A stretch of DNA of 64,000 nt, taken from Liolophura sinensis (taxonomy: Eukaryota; Mollusca; Polyplacophora; Chitonida; Chitonidae). A program made the position numbers and the translations under genes. Each line of letters begins with the position of its first letter. Positions within the stretch are counted from its first letter, which is position 1. The notes beneath the pieces are model-generated. The model did no database searches. It was not told where the DNA came from and saw only the letters and a program-made list of their open reading frames with translations. Positions 23,101-35,198 of the stretch are shown one piece after another. The stretch spans positions 1,364,001 to 1,428,000 of the forward strand of contig NC_088300.1 in NCBI RefSeq assembly GCF_032854445.1, read 5' to 3'.

Positions 23101-26100
23101 GCTCAACTCAAAGATTGAGTTTGAAAAGTACCATCTCAAAGTGCCTACTGATTGCGTCCCGTGGGAAGAGCTGCCCTCCGGAGGTAGGGCGGCTGGTGTT
23201 AACTCTTTTGGGTTTGGGGGATCCAACTGCCACGCTTACGTCAAGCAGTATGTGAAAATTGATCCACCATTGCCGCCTAAACCACGTAAACATGGGTACA
23301 GAATGATCGCCGTGTCATCTAAGAGTTCGTCTGGTTTGACGGCCAACGTCCTCCACCTGAAAGAAGCGGCTGAAAGAAATCGCCTAGACGTGGATGCTCT
23401 GTCCTTCACGTCAACATGTCGACGAGATCATCACGAATACCGTTTGGCTTTTTATGCCAGAGACCAGGAGGAGTTGATAGCTGAATTAGGTAAACACCAT
23501 GTCTTTGAAGTGTCTCAACCAGCCAAAAAACTGCGTGTCGTTTATGTGTTCTGTGGAATGGGGACTGCTTGGAAGGGAATGTGCATTGATCTCTTGGATA
23601 AAGAGCAGGTTTTCAGGGACCAGTTAGAAGAAATTGACGAATTATTGAAAGAATTCAACTCTGTTTCTGTGATAAATAAACTCAGAAACCAAAGCAATAT
23701 ACACGACCCTGCTGTTGAGCCCCTGGTGCTTTTCGCTTGCCAGGTGGGACTGACGGCCGTGTGGCGCCACTGGGGGGGTGGAGGCTGATGCTGTGATTGG
23801 TCAGTCTGTAGGGGAAGTGGCTGCCGCCCACGCCGCCGGGATTCTGTCCCTCAGGTCGGCAGTAGATGTGATCTACCACAGGACTCAGCTCCTCTTACAA
23901 TCAGTTGGAGGCAAAATGCTGGTAATTGGGAAATGTCCTGTTGAAAAAGTGGAAGAACTTTGCCATGAGCAAGGCGGTGGCGTTAACGTCGCCGTGTACA
24001 ACAGTCCTACAAGCTGCACCGTTTCCGGTGACGACGAAGCGGTGACCGCTGTTCGGAAATGTCTCAAATTTTTGGATCAACCTGACATGATAATCACAGA
24101 GCTTTCTGTGAAAACAGCTTATCACTGCCACAAACAAAAACCCCTGGCAAATTCTCTCATCAAGGCCTTAAATGGACTGAAGGGACAGGATGCACAGCTT
24201 GACATCGTTTCTACAGTTACTGGTCACTTGGCATCTTCAACAGATTTTAAAACAGCAGAATACTGGGTGAAAAATCTCACAGACCCTGTTAAATTTTATC
24301 AGGGTTTATTGAGTGCAACAGATGGTGACAAATTCAACGTATTTCTCGAAATAGGACCGCGCCCGGTACTTCGAGCTCATTTCAACGACGTTTTCAGTAC
24401 CGGATACAGCAATGGAGTGGTTGTACCCTCGATGGAGAAGATGTCAAACACTAACACCATGGTAAGCAGCCTCGGGAAGCTTTTTAGCCATGGTGTGAAT
24501 CCCAGGTGGGCTTCTGTTATAGGGCAGGGTGTTACACAGCTAACTGTGGAACCCAAATACCAGTTTCAGAGAACGAAAGGTTTATTTGAACCTGAAACAT
24601 CTCTCTTAGAACGCCAGGGGCTGCCAAGTATGAATGGGAGACATCCGTATGTGAATCGAGTTTCCGGGAATCTTCTCACAATGGAAATCCGGATAAATGA
24701 AAATGACACGGCATTTGTTTACTCACATGTTGTCGGCGGAGCGGCATTTGTCCCGGGATCTTTGTTCGCTGATGTCGCCTTTGAATACGCAAAAGAAATA
24801 TTTGAAAATGTAGTGCAAGATGTACGAGTGTCTGTGCGCTTGTTGAAGCCTGTTGGTGTCATGAAGGGCCGTAGCCAGACATTAACTTTGATGACTGAAG
24901 CACAATCTTCACACAGCGCCAGCTTCAGGATTTTACACAAAAACTCTGCGTGTGTGTTTGGTGAAGTAGTCAAATCCGGAGACTCATTCGAGCCCAAGCC
25001 CTGTGACATAGCCGCTGTCCGCATGCGGTGTACATCTTCGATGGACAAAGATGAGATATATGACAGGTTGAGGCAGTTCGGATTTGCGTACGGCGAGCAA
25101 CTTCAACTGATCACGAAGTGTGAAGCCAATTCCGTGGAGTGCTTAGCATGGCTAAGCGTCAGCGATCTCGTGAAAACACAGATGTGTAAAACTCATCTAC
25201 ATCCCTCCATTCTGGATGCAATCATGCAGTCTACCTGTGCAATTTACTCCAGTACTGAGTCTGTCTGGGAAGACCGTATACCGTCCATTCTTGGCGAGAT
25301 TAGCATCCACAGGAAGGTCACTGGGGACATGATGTGTTATAGCAAACAGATGAGTCAGTCCAATGGGCAATTTCATTTTAGGGTTCTTCTACTAACACAT
25401 GCTGGCCAGGTGATTGCAGAATTAAAAGACTTCGTTATACAGATTTTGAGCACCACAAAGACAACCGCAGAGGACCTAGAATACGAGCTCCAGTGGGTGC
25501 CAACTGAAATCTCTACAACGCCTCCTGATAAAAGAGCAATTTTGTTCATTCACCGGAAGCGCAAACCGGACAAAATTCTGCATAAACTGTCTGACTCTGT
25601 GAAGGTTATTTCCGAGGAGTCCACCTCAGGGTTGGTGATCCCAATAGACAAAATATCGGGGGTCGTATTCTATGCAGACTCGAGTGAAGAGACTGAAGAC
25701 TATCTGATGAGATCATTGACAGAAATGTACGACAATCTCAGGGAAGTCATCTGCTTTCTGATCAACAGCGGGAGCGACATCCCAGTTTCCGTTGTGACGG
25801 TGAATACGCAAATATCAAAGGACGGTTCCAGTGTTTCTCAGGTGAACCTAGATGGATCACATTTATGGGGCATGGTGAGGTGTTATGTGAAAGAGGACAA
25901 CCGAAAGTTACAGCTGATTGACCTCCAAGATTTCACACAAGCATCCATAGACACTTTAACGAATTGCTTGAATCTACAGAGCTTTCATGAATTTCGTTTT
26001 AGAGAACTGATGATATGTGAAGGAAAATTATTTAGGTATTCGGTGAAGACGTCACTGCGTGTGATGCCAATCAGAGAAAAGCTTAGTAGTCACACCGAAG

Positions 26101-29100
26101 TCAATCAGCCTTTGAATCTCGTCAGTGGTCGTAAAACACCAAGTTGTCCATACGAATATCGGTTGGAATATTCCACACAGGCAGCAGATACTTCGTCAAA
26201 AGGAGAAATAATCCCGGTAAAGGTGCAGTATGTTGTAATAACAAAATCAAGCGCATCTTCCACTGATAAATTGCAAACACATTTGGATGAAGGGCAGAGA
26301 TTGGTCTGTGTGGAAGCAGTCGGTACAGCCAAACACGGACAAGAAAACAAGGACGTTATTGTTTTTATTCCAACATTTGCTAAAACTGTTTTAACAGTTT
26401 CAAAAACCAATACAATTCCAAAGTCACTCATTAGAGACTACAAGGCTGGTTTGCTGACATGTTTGGCGATTATAGAAAACATGGCACAACAAATACCCCT
26501 AGATTCTCAGGTGGCAGTGATAACTGAGCCGCGGTCCAGATGTTTTGGTCAATTATTGAAAGCTGTTTTGAACTATAAGGGAAGCACCCAGGTGCAGATT
26601 CATGAAAAACTGACACAAGAAAGTATCCCAAAAGGCACATCGCACGTTATTTTGTTTTCAAATTGTTCAAAGGAATTCTTCATTACAGAAGAAACTGGGC
26701 AGACAATAATTTCCATCGAAGGTTTTGGACTAGAAAGTAAAGACATTTTACTTTTGACAAGCCTAAACTTTACCCTTCGGGTAATTAAGCCATGGGAGAT
26801 GTTTTCCAGTGGGAAGATTTCAGAATGTTTAAAACAAATATCGACCATGTTGTCAATGGAATGGAGAAGATTAAACGAAATCTTGAGCACATTTGAAGAA
26901 AAACATCTTGAAATCTTCGTGTCGCACGTCATTCATGTTGCAGATCAGTCACTGCCTTTGTGTGTTACTGAACGGACGCTTTTCCGAGGGAATGCGTCTT
27001 ACGTTATAGTGGGAGGCCTGACGGGTCTAGGCTGGTTGATTGTTCAGTTCATCGCAGAAATGGGCGGTGGTCTGATCGCTATTACGTCACGGAGGACACC
27101 AGACGCGGACGCCCAGGAAAAGATGCGGAAACTAAGCCTGGAGACCGGAGCCAAAATTGAATTTCTACAGGCAGATGTGTGTGACTTGAGCTCTCTTGAA
27201 AACGCCTTCGTGATCCTACAGACAAAGTACCCTGACCACGCAGTCAAGGGAATATTTCAAGGTGCTGGTGTGCTGAAGGATTCTCTGTTGCTCTATTCCA
27301 CAGCCGAAGACTTTGAGAAAGTTGCCTCGCCTAAAATCCAAGGTTCTTTAAATCTACATAAGCTGTGTATGCAACTTGGTCTAAAGTTGGACTACTTTAT
27401 TTTACAGTCTTCAGTCGCATCTGTTTTCGGAAATCCAGGCCAGACAAGCTATGGTGCAGCTAACAGTTTTCTCGACACACTCGCCAGCTACCGTCGTCAA
27501 AAGGGTTTGAAAGCGCAGTCTCTAAACTGGGGACCATTATGTGTAGGAATGGCTGTGAAGGACGAGTCCGTAGTTAACAGCTGGAAAAGCGCAGGGTTTG
27601 AAGCCATTTCTGAAGAGGGAGTTCGACAGTGCTTGAGGCATGCTTTGTTGTCGGACAAGGCACATGTATGCTTTGCTGATATTTACATCAAGGTGGAAAC
27701 TCCATCAGCTGACATACGAACGGTTTTAGATAGCGCAGTCAATAGTCCTGCCGAGAGACATCTCAAAGGCGTGGATATTGACCTATCGGCAATTCGGAGT
27801 ATGAATGAAGAGGACAGGAAACAGGCTTTCTGGAAGTATATCAAGGCACTTGTAAACAGAGAATTTACTGTGTCGTCAGAGCTGCTTCAGCTTTCAACTC
27901 CTCTGTACAATTTAGGACTGAATTCAATGGTAGCCGTTTCCCTTAGTAACTGCGTGAGGAACGATACGGGAATCCATTTACCTGCTACTCGACTACTCTC
28001 AGAAGACCTGACGATGATAGATTTGGTGACAGAAATCGAAAATGCTGTTATGGCAAACGAGAATGTCACGATTGCCATATCGCCACTTGACATAGAGAGG
28101 ATGTATTCCAAACTCTCGCCCTTGATATCACCGATTCAAGCCTTTATGTACCAAAAGTGTCATCGAAACAACTTCAGAAATGACATTCTAATTGGGACAG
28201 AATTTAACACCACATTCTCCATTCCAAAGGAGAACATCAAAGCTGCTGTGTACAAAGTCCTTGAGAGAAATAAACCAATAAGAACGGTATACAGACAGAA
28301 CGGAAATCGTGTAGAGCCTGTCCTGCTGGAGGCGTTTAAAGTTCCGAAAATTATTGACATTTCATGTGATGACCCTAAGGACCTCACAGAACAAGTAAGA
28401 CAGGTGTTTCACCGACCGTTTGACCTGAGTAAGGAATTGCCCCTCAGGATCATTTACAATCACACCAATGGCCCCAACTCTGAGATTAGATTTCTCTTCC
28501 ATCACGTTTCCTTTGACCAAAAAGCAGTGTATATGTTTTTCAATGAGTTGAAAAGTTTTTTGCTCTCTGAAAACTTACCTGCTGTAAAGGAGGTTAACAT
28601 TCCTTCGGAAGTGTTTAAATGTTTGTCGCCTCAATTCAGACAACAAGAGACATTTTGGGAGAAACGAATAAATCAGTCTATTCACTTGCCACTGCTTTCA
28701 TTGTCCACTTCCCCCAATGCCCACATACCGCCAGTATTGGAGAAAACGGTTCTTCTTGATATTCCAACAGATATTGTCGCCGACATTATCAAAATGTCCC
28801 AAATACTTAAAATCACAATGTTTCAGTTTTTGGTGAGCTCCCTTCAGCTTCTGTGGCATATGTTAACTGGAGAGGAGAAATTAAGTCTGATAATAAACAT
28901 TGACACACGCCAGCATGTCCCAGCCCTGATGAACGTCATGACTCACTGCGTGAACTACCTACCTGTTATTGGCTCCTTTGACCAAGACATTACAATTGGG
29001 GGTTTCCTACAGAGCAATTCAGCTGAGGTGAGGCAGTGTGTGGAGCATGGCCTCTATCCCGGGTTTTTGGTGCTGGAGAACACGTCAGAGGTGACGGCAG

Positions 29101-29690
29101 CCAACATCTGTAGACATAACGTGGTTATGGAGGATTTCACAGAGCAAGTGAAGTTGACGGATTATAGCGGAGTTCACCTTGGAAAGTCTGGACCCATGGG
29201 TCTTGACCGAGAGACAAGGCTTCTGCTGTGGACGAGTGGGAAATATAAAATTTTACAGCTGCAGCTAGATTACCACCCTGACTTACTCACCCAGGAAGCA
29301 GCTCAAACGTTTCTGTCTGACTTTAAGGCAATTATAACGTTCAGCCTGGGGAATCTGAGCACTGTCATAAACGACATACCTACATCAATACTGTCATCCT
29401 CTGTGACTTCTTCGAAGAATGTTACATCGTCTTCTCCAGCCTCATTGATGAACTCAGAGCCACCGATTTCTTTGCGAACAACGGTGGAGTCTAAGCAGCC
29501 AATTTCGTATGAGAAACTGGTCACTGGAGAAAAAAAGGCAGAAATTGGTACCGCGAACCAACTACAGATATCATACTCGGACATAACGCTTTCAACCGTT
29601 ATAAAAGGTAAGACTCTTTCCATTAACCCGAACGTTAAATTTTTGGTGACAAAGATATTGTTTCTCTTATGTATTATTTCACAAAGCTAA
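17143..29690 (+). CDS. Animal FAS-like polyketide synthase with C-terminal condensation domain (gene A)
   Basis: An iterative type I synthase. Exons by GT-AG, phase and alignment to gene B: 17143-17345, 17881-18041, 20361-20564, 20929-21110, 21574-21748, then one giant exon from 22902. The start ATG at 17143 gives MDIQEPIAIVGLGCRFPGG, the KS N-terminus. Domains: KS with Cys173 in DTACSSALMAIH, His308 in EAHGTGTP and His345 in VKTNIGHLE; AT with GQSVGE (Ser codon 23805) and TAYHCH; DH with HVVGGAAFVP and LHPSILDAIMQ; a structural KR half; a degenerate ER lacking the glycine-rich cofactor loop; KR with VVGGLTGLGW-like IVGGLTGLGW and Tyr in QTSYGAAN; ACP with Ser in GLNSM; C domain with HHVSFD. 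There is no thioesterase. A seventh G at 23772-23778 (gene B has six) shifts the frame inside AT, yet nearly 2,000 codons downstream stay open, so sequencing error or a very young lesion is likely. The frame ends at 29690 unless the donor at 29608 is used. Confidence 0.88.
18046..20215 (+). repeat. 82-bp intronic array derived from the exon-2 3' end and its splice donor
   Basis: Intron 2 of gene A carries about 24 head-to-tail units of exactly 82 bp (the marker gataacccc recurs at 18264, 18346 and so on to 20150), preceded by two or three more diverged copies. Each unit contains gtttaccagagaacagcttg, gggcaagtaaaac, ggtgtctacatag and gtaact. Exon 2 ends with gtttaccagggaacatcttc, ggggcagtaaaac, tggtgtatatatag and then the donor gtaact. 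The unit therefore duplicates roughly the last 50 nt of the exon, the peptide FTREHLRGSKTGVYIG in altered form, plus the 5' splice site. Most units keep TAG|GTAACT; some have lost the GT. Confidence 0.9.
18103..18140 (-). mobile_element. SINE tail fragment
   Basis: The stretch with tttatttatttgatgggagt and tttacaccgtacca matches the reversed 3' tail of the molluscan tRNA-headed SINE. It lies within the diverged first units of the intron-2 array. Confidence 0.55.
21276..21447 (-). mobile_element. Molluscan tRNA-headed SINE, 5'-truncated, in intron 4 of gene A
   Basis: The reverse-oriented SINE body and tail: tttatttatttgatttgatt, ggtgttttacgccgtactca, agcattatggtgggttgaaa and accatccgcaggtttccgca, ending near cggccgtagaggaagccagc. 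The tRNA-like head is absent. It sits 160 bp downstream of the exon-4 donor. Confidence 0.85.
21905..22168 (+). mobile_element. Molluscan tRNA-headed SINE, full length, in intron 5 of gene A
   Basis: Begins gggcctccgtggccgaggtg with an A-box-like tggccgaggtgg and a B-box-like gagttcaaatcc, continues with ggattcctctccggccgtat and gcaacctgctgatgacctcg, and ends with ccgtcgtataagtgaaaaat, then aacatcaatcaaataaa plus a short A-rich tail. The order of tRNA-related head, conserved body and tail is complete. It is a retroposon copied by LINE machinery, not a tRNA gene. Confidence 0.9.
22317..22730. repeat. 55-bp minisatellite in intron 5 of gene A
   Basis: About seven and a half copies of a 55-bp unit with gacgtaaacccacatctgaa, ccaccgcccttcgccagtta and tctaacactcattct. 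Spacing between successive gccctt motifs is 55 bp. The unit shows no similarity to the neighbouring exons. Confidence 0.88.
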
Positions 29691-31285
29691 GCACTGAAGA
29701 ACACCCAAAGCATTAAACTCTGAAGAACACCCAAAGCATTAAACTCTGAATAACACCCAAAGCATTAAACGCTGAAGAACACCCATAGCATTAAACTCTG
29801 AAGAACAACCCACGCATTAAACAGTGAAGAACACCCCGAGCAGTGAATACTGAACCACATCCCGAGCAGTAAACACTGAACGACACCCGAGGAGTAAACA
29901 TTGAAGAACATCCCAAGCAGTAGACACTGAAGAACACCCAAGCAGTAAACACTGAAGAACACCCAAGTAGTAAACACTGAACAACACCCCAAGCAGAAAA
30001 CACTGAAGAACACCCCGAGGAGTAAACATTGAAGAACATCCCAAGCAGTAGACACTGAAGAAAACCCAAGCAGTAGACACTGAACAACACTCCACGCAGT
30101 AAACACTGAAGAACACCCCAAGCAGTAAACACTGAACAATACCCGAGCAGTGAATACTGAACCACATCCCGAGCAGTAAACACTGAACGACACCCCGAGC
30201 AGTAAACACTGAAGAACACTCCAAACAGTAGACACTGAAGAACACCCAAGCAGTAAACACTGAAGAACACCCAAGTAGTAAACACTGAAGAACACCCCAA
30301 GCAGAAAACACTGAACAACACCCCAAGCAGTAAAGACTGAACAGCATCCAAGCAGTAAACACCGAACAGCACCCCAAGGAGTGCACACTGAACAACACCC
30401 CAAGCAGTAAACACTGAAGAACACCCCGGGCAATAAATACTGAAGAACAAACGAAGTATTAAACACTGAGGAACACCACAAGCAGTAACACTTAAAACAA
30501 CCCGAGCAGTAAACACTGAACAACACCCCAATCAGTAGACACTAAACAACACCCCAAGAAGTAGACACTGAAAACACTCCAAGCAGTAAACACTGAACAA
30601 CACCCCAAGCAGTAAACACTGAACAACACCTCAATCGGTAGACACTGAAAACACTCGAAGCAGTAGACACTGAACAACAGCCCAAGCAGTAAACACTAAA
30701 AACGTTCCAAGCCACAGACACTGAACAACACCCCGGCCAGTAAACACTAAACAACACCTTGAACAATAGACACTGAACAACACCCCGAGCAGTAAACACT
30801 GAAGAACAGCCCAAGCAGTAGACACTGAAGAACACCCCAGAAGTAGACACTGATTAACACTCCAAGCAGTCAACACTGAGCAACACCCCAAGCAGAAAAT
30901 ACTGAACAATACACCAAGCAGTAGACACTGACGAACACCCAAAGCAGTAGGCACTGAACAACACCCCGAGCAGTAGACAATGAACAACACCCCGAACAGT
31001 AAACATTAAACAACACCCCAAGCAGTAAACACTGAAGAACACCCCAAGCAGTAAAAACTGAAGAACACCCCAAGCAGTAGACACTGAACAACACCACGAG
31101 CAGTAGACACTGAACAACAACCCAAGCAGTAAACACTGAACAGCACCTCGAGCAGTAAACACTGAACAACAACCCAAGCAGTAAACACTGAACAGCACCT
31201 CGAGCAGTAAACACTGAACAACAACCCAAGCAGTAAACACTGAACAGCACCTCGAGCAGTAAACACTGAACAACACCTCAAGTAT
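29690..31285. repeat. 26/27-bp minisatellite, ~1.6 kb
   Basis: About 60 copies of agcagtaaacactgaagaac plus accccaa-like ends, unit 26-27 bp. Minus-strand frames of up to 250 codons (period near CSVFTAWGV) stay open in all three frames and are treated as artefacts. If the gene A donor at 29608 is used, this array lies in the last large intron. Confidence 0.9.
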
Positions 31286-31639
31286 TGAACCCACCCATCC
31301 AATGATAGATGCATTTTAGACGTGAAAATCAACGTCTGAGGTCAGATTCAGTTATGTTCTTGGTACTTGACCAGCCATGAAACAGACCAACTTCGTGTAA
31401 ATGAAACGTTCTTGCGTAAGGTGTTAAACAAACAATCAACAAATCTTGATGTTTCTCTTGATCTGGCTCACAAAGTAGACATAAACACGATTACACCTTG
31501 CTCACTAATAATTAACCTGGCCCCCATGCTTTGGATATCACAGTGGTACCTGCTTGAATCACATATCCTTTGCTGAGAGGGAGAGTCCCTTTGTTCATGT
31601 TTTCTGGACTCTGGAGTGTAAGTCATGTTAACGGAGTGA

Positions 31640-31890
31640 AGAGAATAGGCATTCTCCATGGTTTACGGATATTCTACATGATTACGGATATTTTCCATGA
31701 TTACGAACATTCTGCAGGCTTACGGACAATCTCTATGGATACGCACATTCTCCATGTTTACGGACAATCTCCTTGATTACGGACATTTCCAATGCTTACG
31801 CACATTCTCCATGATTACGGATATCTCCGTGGTTACAGACATCCTCAATGGTTACGGACATTCCCAATGGCTACCGTCATTCTCAATGGT
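31640..31890. repeat. ~22-bp short tandem repeat
   Basis: About eleven degenerate copies of a unit like acattctccatggttacgga. The stretch from 31290 to 31640 before it is unique sequence with no recognisable gene. Confidence 0.75.
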
Positions 31891-31974
31891 TTACTAACAA
31901 ACATTCCTTCCTTTGACGAGTGTATTTTGTGAAACTACGTTTTCCGTTGTTGCTAGATCTACACGATAGAAAAA

Positions 31975-34185
31975 ATGGCACTTCACCAACAGATGCTCAG
32001 ATTAGAATATACGACATGGAGACCAGCTTGTGGCCACATCAACAGATGTTCAGAATACAAAATATGACATGTAGACCATCTTGTGGCCACATCAACAGAT
32101 GCTCAGAATACAAAATATGACATGTAGACCAGCCTGTGGCTACACAAACAGATGCTCGGAATAGAAAATATGACATGTAGACCAACCTGTGGCTACACAA
32201 ACAGATGCTCAGAATAGAAAATATGACATGTAGAACATCATGTGGCTACACAAACAGATGCTCAGGATAGAAAATATGACATGTAGAACATCATGTGGCT
32301 ACACAAACAGATGCTCAGGATAGAAAATATGACATGTAGACCAACCTGTGGCTACACAAACAGATGCTCAGAATAGAAAATATGACATGTAGAACATCAT
32401 GTGGCTACACAAACAGATGCTCAGGATAGAAAATATGACATGTAGAACATCATGTGGCTACACAAACAGATGCTCGGAATAGAAAACATGACATGTAGAC
32501 CAGCTTGTGGCTACACCAACAGATGCTCAAAATACAAAATATGACATGTAGACCAGCTTGTGGCTACACCAACAGATGCTCGGAATAGAAAATATGACAT
32601 GTAGACCAGCCTGTGGCTACAACAACAGATGTTCAGAATAGAAAATATGACATGTAGACCAGCTTGTGGCCACAACAACAGATGCTCGGAATAGAAAACA
32701 TGACATGTAGACCAGCTTCTGGCCACAACAACAGATGTTCAGAACAGAAAATATGACATGTAGACCAGCGTGTGGCTACACCAACAGATGCTCAAAATAC
32801 AAAATATGACATGTAGACCAGCTTATGGCTACACCAACAGATGCTCAGAAGACAAAAACATGACATGTAGACCAGCTGCTCAAAATAGAATATACACAAA
32901 CAGACGCTCAGAATACAAAATATGACATGTAGACCAGCTTGTGGCTACATCAAGAGATGCTCGGAATAGAAAACATGACATGTAGACAATCTTGTGGCCA
33001 CACCAACAGACGATCAGAATAGAAAATATGACATGTAGACCAGCTGCTCAAAATAGAATATACACAAACAGACGCTCAGAATACAAAATATGACATGTAG
33101 ACCAGCTTGTGGCTCCACCAACAGATGGTCAGAATAGAAAATATGACATGTAGACCATCTTATGGCCACGCGAACAGATGTTAAAAATAGAAAATATGAC
33201 ATGTAGACCATCTCGTGGCCACACGAACAGATGCTCAAAATACAAAATATGACATGTAGACCATCTTGTGGATACACCAACAGATGCTCAGAATAGAAAA
33301 TATGACATGTAGACCATCTTGTGGCCACAACAACAGATGTTCAGAATAGAAAACATGATATGTAGACCAGCTTCTGGCCACAACAACAGATGTTCAGAAC
33401 AGAAAATATGACATGTAGACCAGCGTGTGGCTACACCAACAGATGCTCAAAATACAAAATATGACATGTAGACCATCTTATGGCCACGCGAACAGATGTT
33501 CAAAATAGAAAATATGACATGTAGACCATCTTGTGGCCACACCAGCAGATGTTCAGAATAGAAAATATGACATGTAGATCAGCTTGTGGATACACCAGCT
33601 GATACTCAAAATAGAATATATGACATGTAGGCCAGCCTGTGGCCACACGAACAGATGCTTAGAATAGAAAATATGACATGTAGACCAGCTTGTGGCCACA
33701 CCAACAGATGCTCAGAATAGAAAATATGACATGTAGACCAGCTTGTGGCTACACCAACAGATGCTCAAAATGCAAAATATGACATGTAGACCATCTTGTG
33801 GCCATACCAACAGATGCTCAGAATAGAAAATATGACATGAAGGCCAGCTTGTCGCTACACCAGTTGATGCTCAGAATACAATATATGACATGTAGACCAG
33901 CTGGTCGCTACACTAACAGATGCTTACGATACAAAACAAGATATATAGACAGGCTTGTTGCTGCACGTGGAAAAGCTTATCGCTACACCAACAGATGCTT
34001 ACGATACAAAACATGACAGATAAACTAGCTTGTTGCTACACGTGGTCCAGCTTGTCGCTACACCAACAAGTGCTTACGATACAAAACAAGATATTTAGAC
34101 AGGCTTGTAGCAACACGTGGAAAAGCTTATCGCTACACCAACACATGCTTACGATACAAAACATGACATATAAATACGAGCTTGT
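31975..34185. repeat. 53-bp minisatellite, ~2.2 kb
   Basis: About 40 copies of a 53-bp unit with acatgtagaccagcttgtgg, ctacaccaacagatgctcag and aatagaaaatatg. From about 33,900 the units become longer and more diverged (with gcttacgatacaaaacaag). Short open frames on both strands come from the repeat. Confidence 0.9.
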
Positions 34186-34493
34186 CACTAGACTGAAAGA
34201 TTCGCTTAGGCTTGCTGCCTGTCCGATCGTAGAAAACTTGAAATCTATACCAGCTTTACTAACAGATGAAAGCGTCACATTTGATTTTTGTAATCCGCTC
34301 GTTATCTGAAAAAGGGCATGGATTACCGTTACTGCTAAGTCCCATTCACTGACACTCGTTGGGAAAAGGGCATGGAGAATGGTTACTGGCCCATTCACTG
34401 ATGCCAGTAGTTACACCTGCAGACATGAAAACCCCACACAAGTATCAAATAACGCTAGTATTGTGCGCAATATAAATTTTACGGTGTAATTAT

Positions 34494-34917
34494 TTGATAG
34501 GTGTTTTACGCCGTACTTTCCCTTATACGACGGCACCAGCCCCCAGTAACACAGTTGGTAGAGCATCCACTTCGGGAGCGGTAGCTCAAGTGTCAATCTT
34601 GCGTCGAGTTACACGTAAGACCTTAAAAGAGGAAGTTTTAACTTCCTCACTTGACGTTCAGTATGAAGGGGATAGTGCAACGACTGGTTGACCCGTATCA
34701 GTATAATGGCTCGGGCGGGGCGCCTTACTTACCTTAAGGCGTCTCAGTGAAGCAGCACTAGGTTAAAGAGCGCTGGAAATCCGCTCTGCAACAAGGAGGC
34801 ACATTACATGCACTCTATGGATTCCTTCGTCGTCATGTCACTGAGAAATTGTTAACTACGCCGTTAAACCCCAAGTACTCACTCACCACGGCGGCCTGCA
34901 TTATGGTGGGAGCAGTG
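34494..34917 (-). mobile_element. Molluscan tRNA-headed SINE split by a second SINE
   Basis: Left piece: ttgataggtgttttacgccg and tatacgacggc (34494-34541). Right piece: acggcggcctgcattatggt and ggga (34889-34917). The two pieces are adjacent parts of the same reversed SINE consensus, and ACGGC is repeated at both junctions as a probable target duplication. This copy therefore predates the inserted SINE. Confidence 0.75.
34542..34888 (+). mobile_element. Second molluscan SINE family, nested insertion
   Basis: A tRNA-like head with cccccagtaacacagttggt and agagcatccacttcgggagc, body with gaccttaaaagaggaagttt, gggatagtgcaacgactggt and gtataatggctcgggcgggg, and the 3' end ttaactacgccgttaaaccc followed by caagtactcactcac. 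I recognise this as a common molluscan SINE with the ttaaacccca-nn-cactcactcac end. It lies inside a reversed copy of the other SINE. Confidence 0.85.
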
Positions 34918-35198
34918 TAATTATCCAGACATATCTCTGATGATATGTCAGAACGCAAAGGCTAGTTTGTATTCAAATCAGTGAGGAAAAGCGCTATACA
35001 GATAACGGTCTTCTGGTCTCGGTAAACCGCGGGCTCGCCCGCCGTTCAAAGCACAGCCTACTAGGAGAGGTGAAACTACTTGCTAACATAATCTCTGCCG
35101 TACAGGTCAATATTAGTGGGGAAAAGTCACACTTGTGACACTCCAAAACAAGTAAGTTATATCAGTAAGGCTTATACATATTTTGTTTTCTTTCTCAG

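Noticed and set aside
29765-31294. Cys-rich secreted repeat proteins on the minus strand
   Set aside because: Open frames arise from a 26/27-bp repeat lacking stops, overlap one another in all frames and lack signal peptides or splice context.
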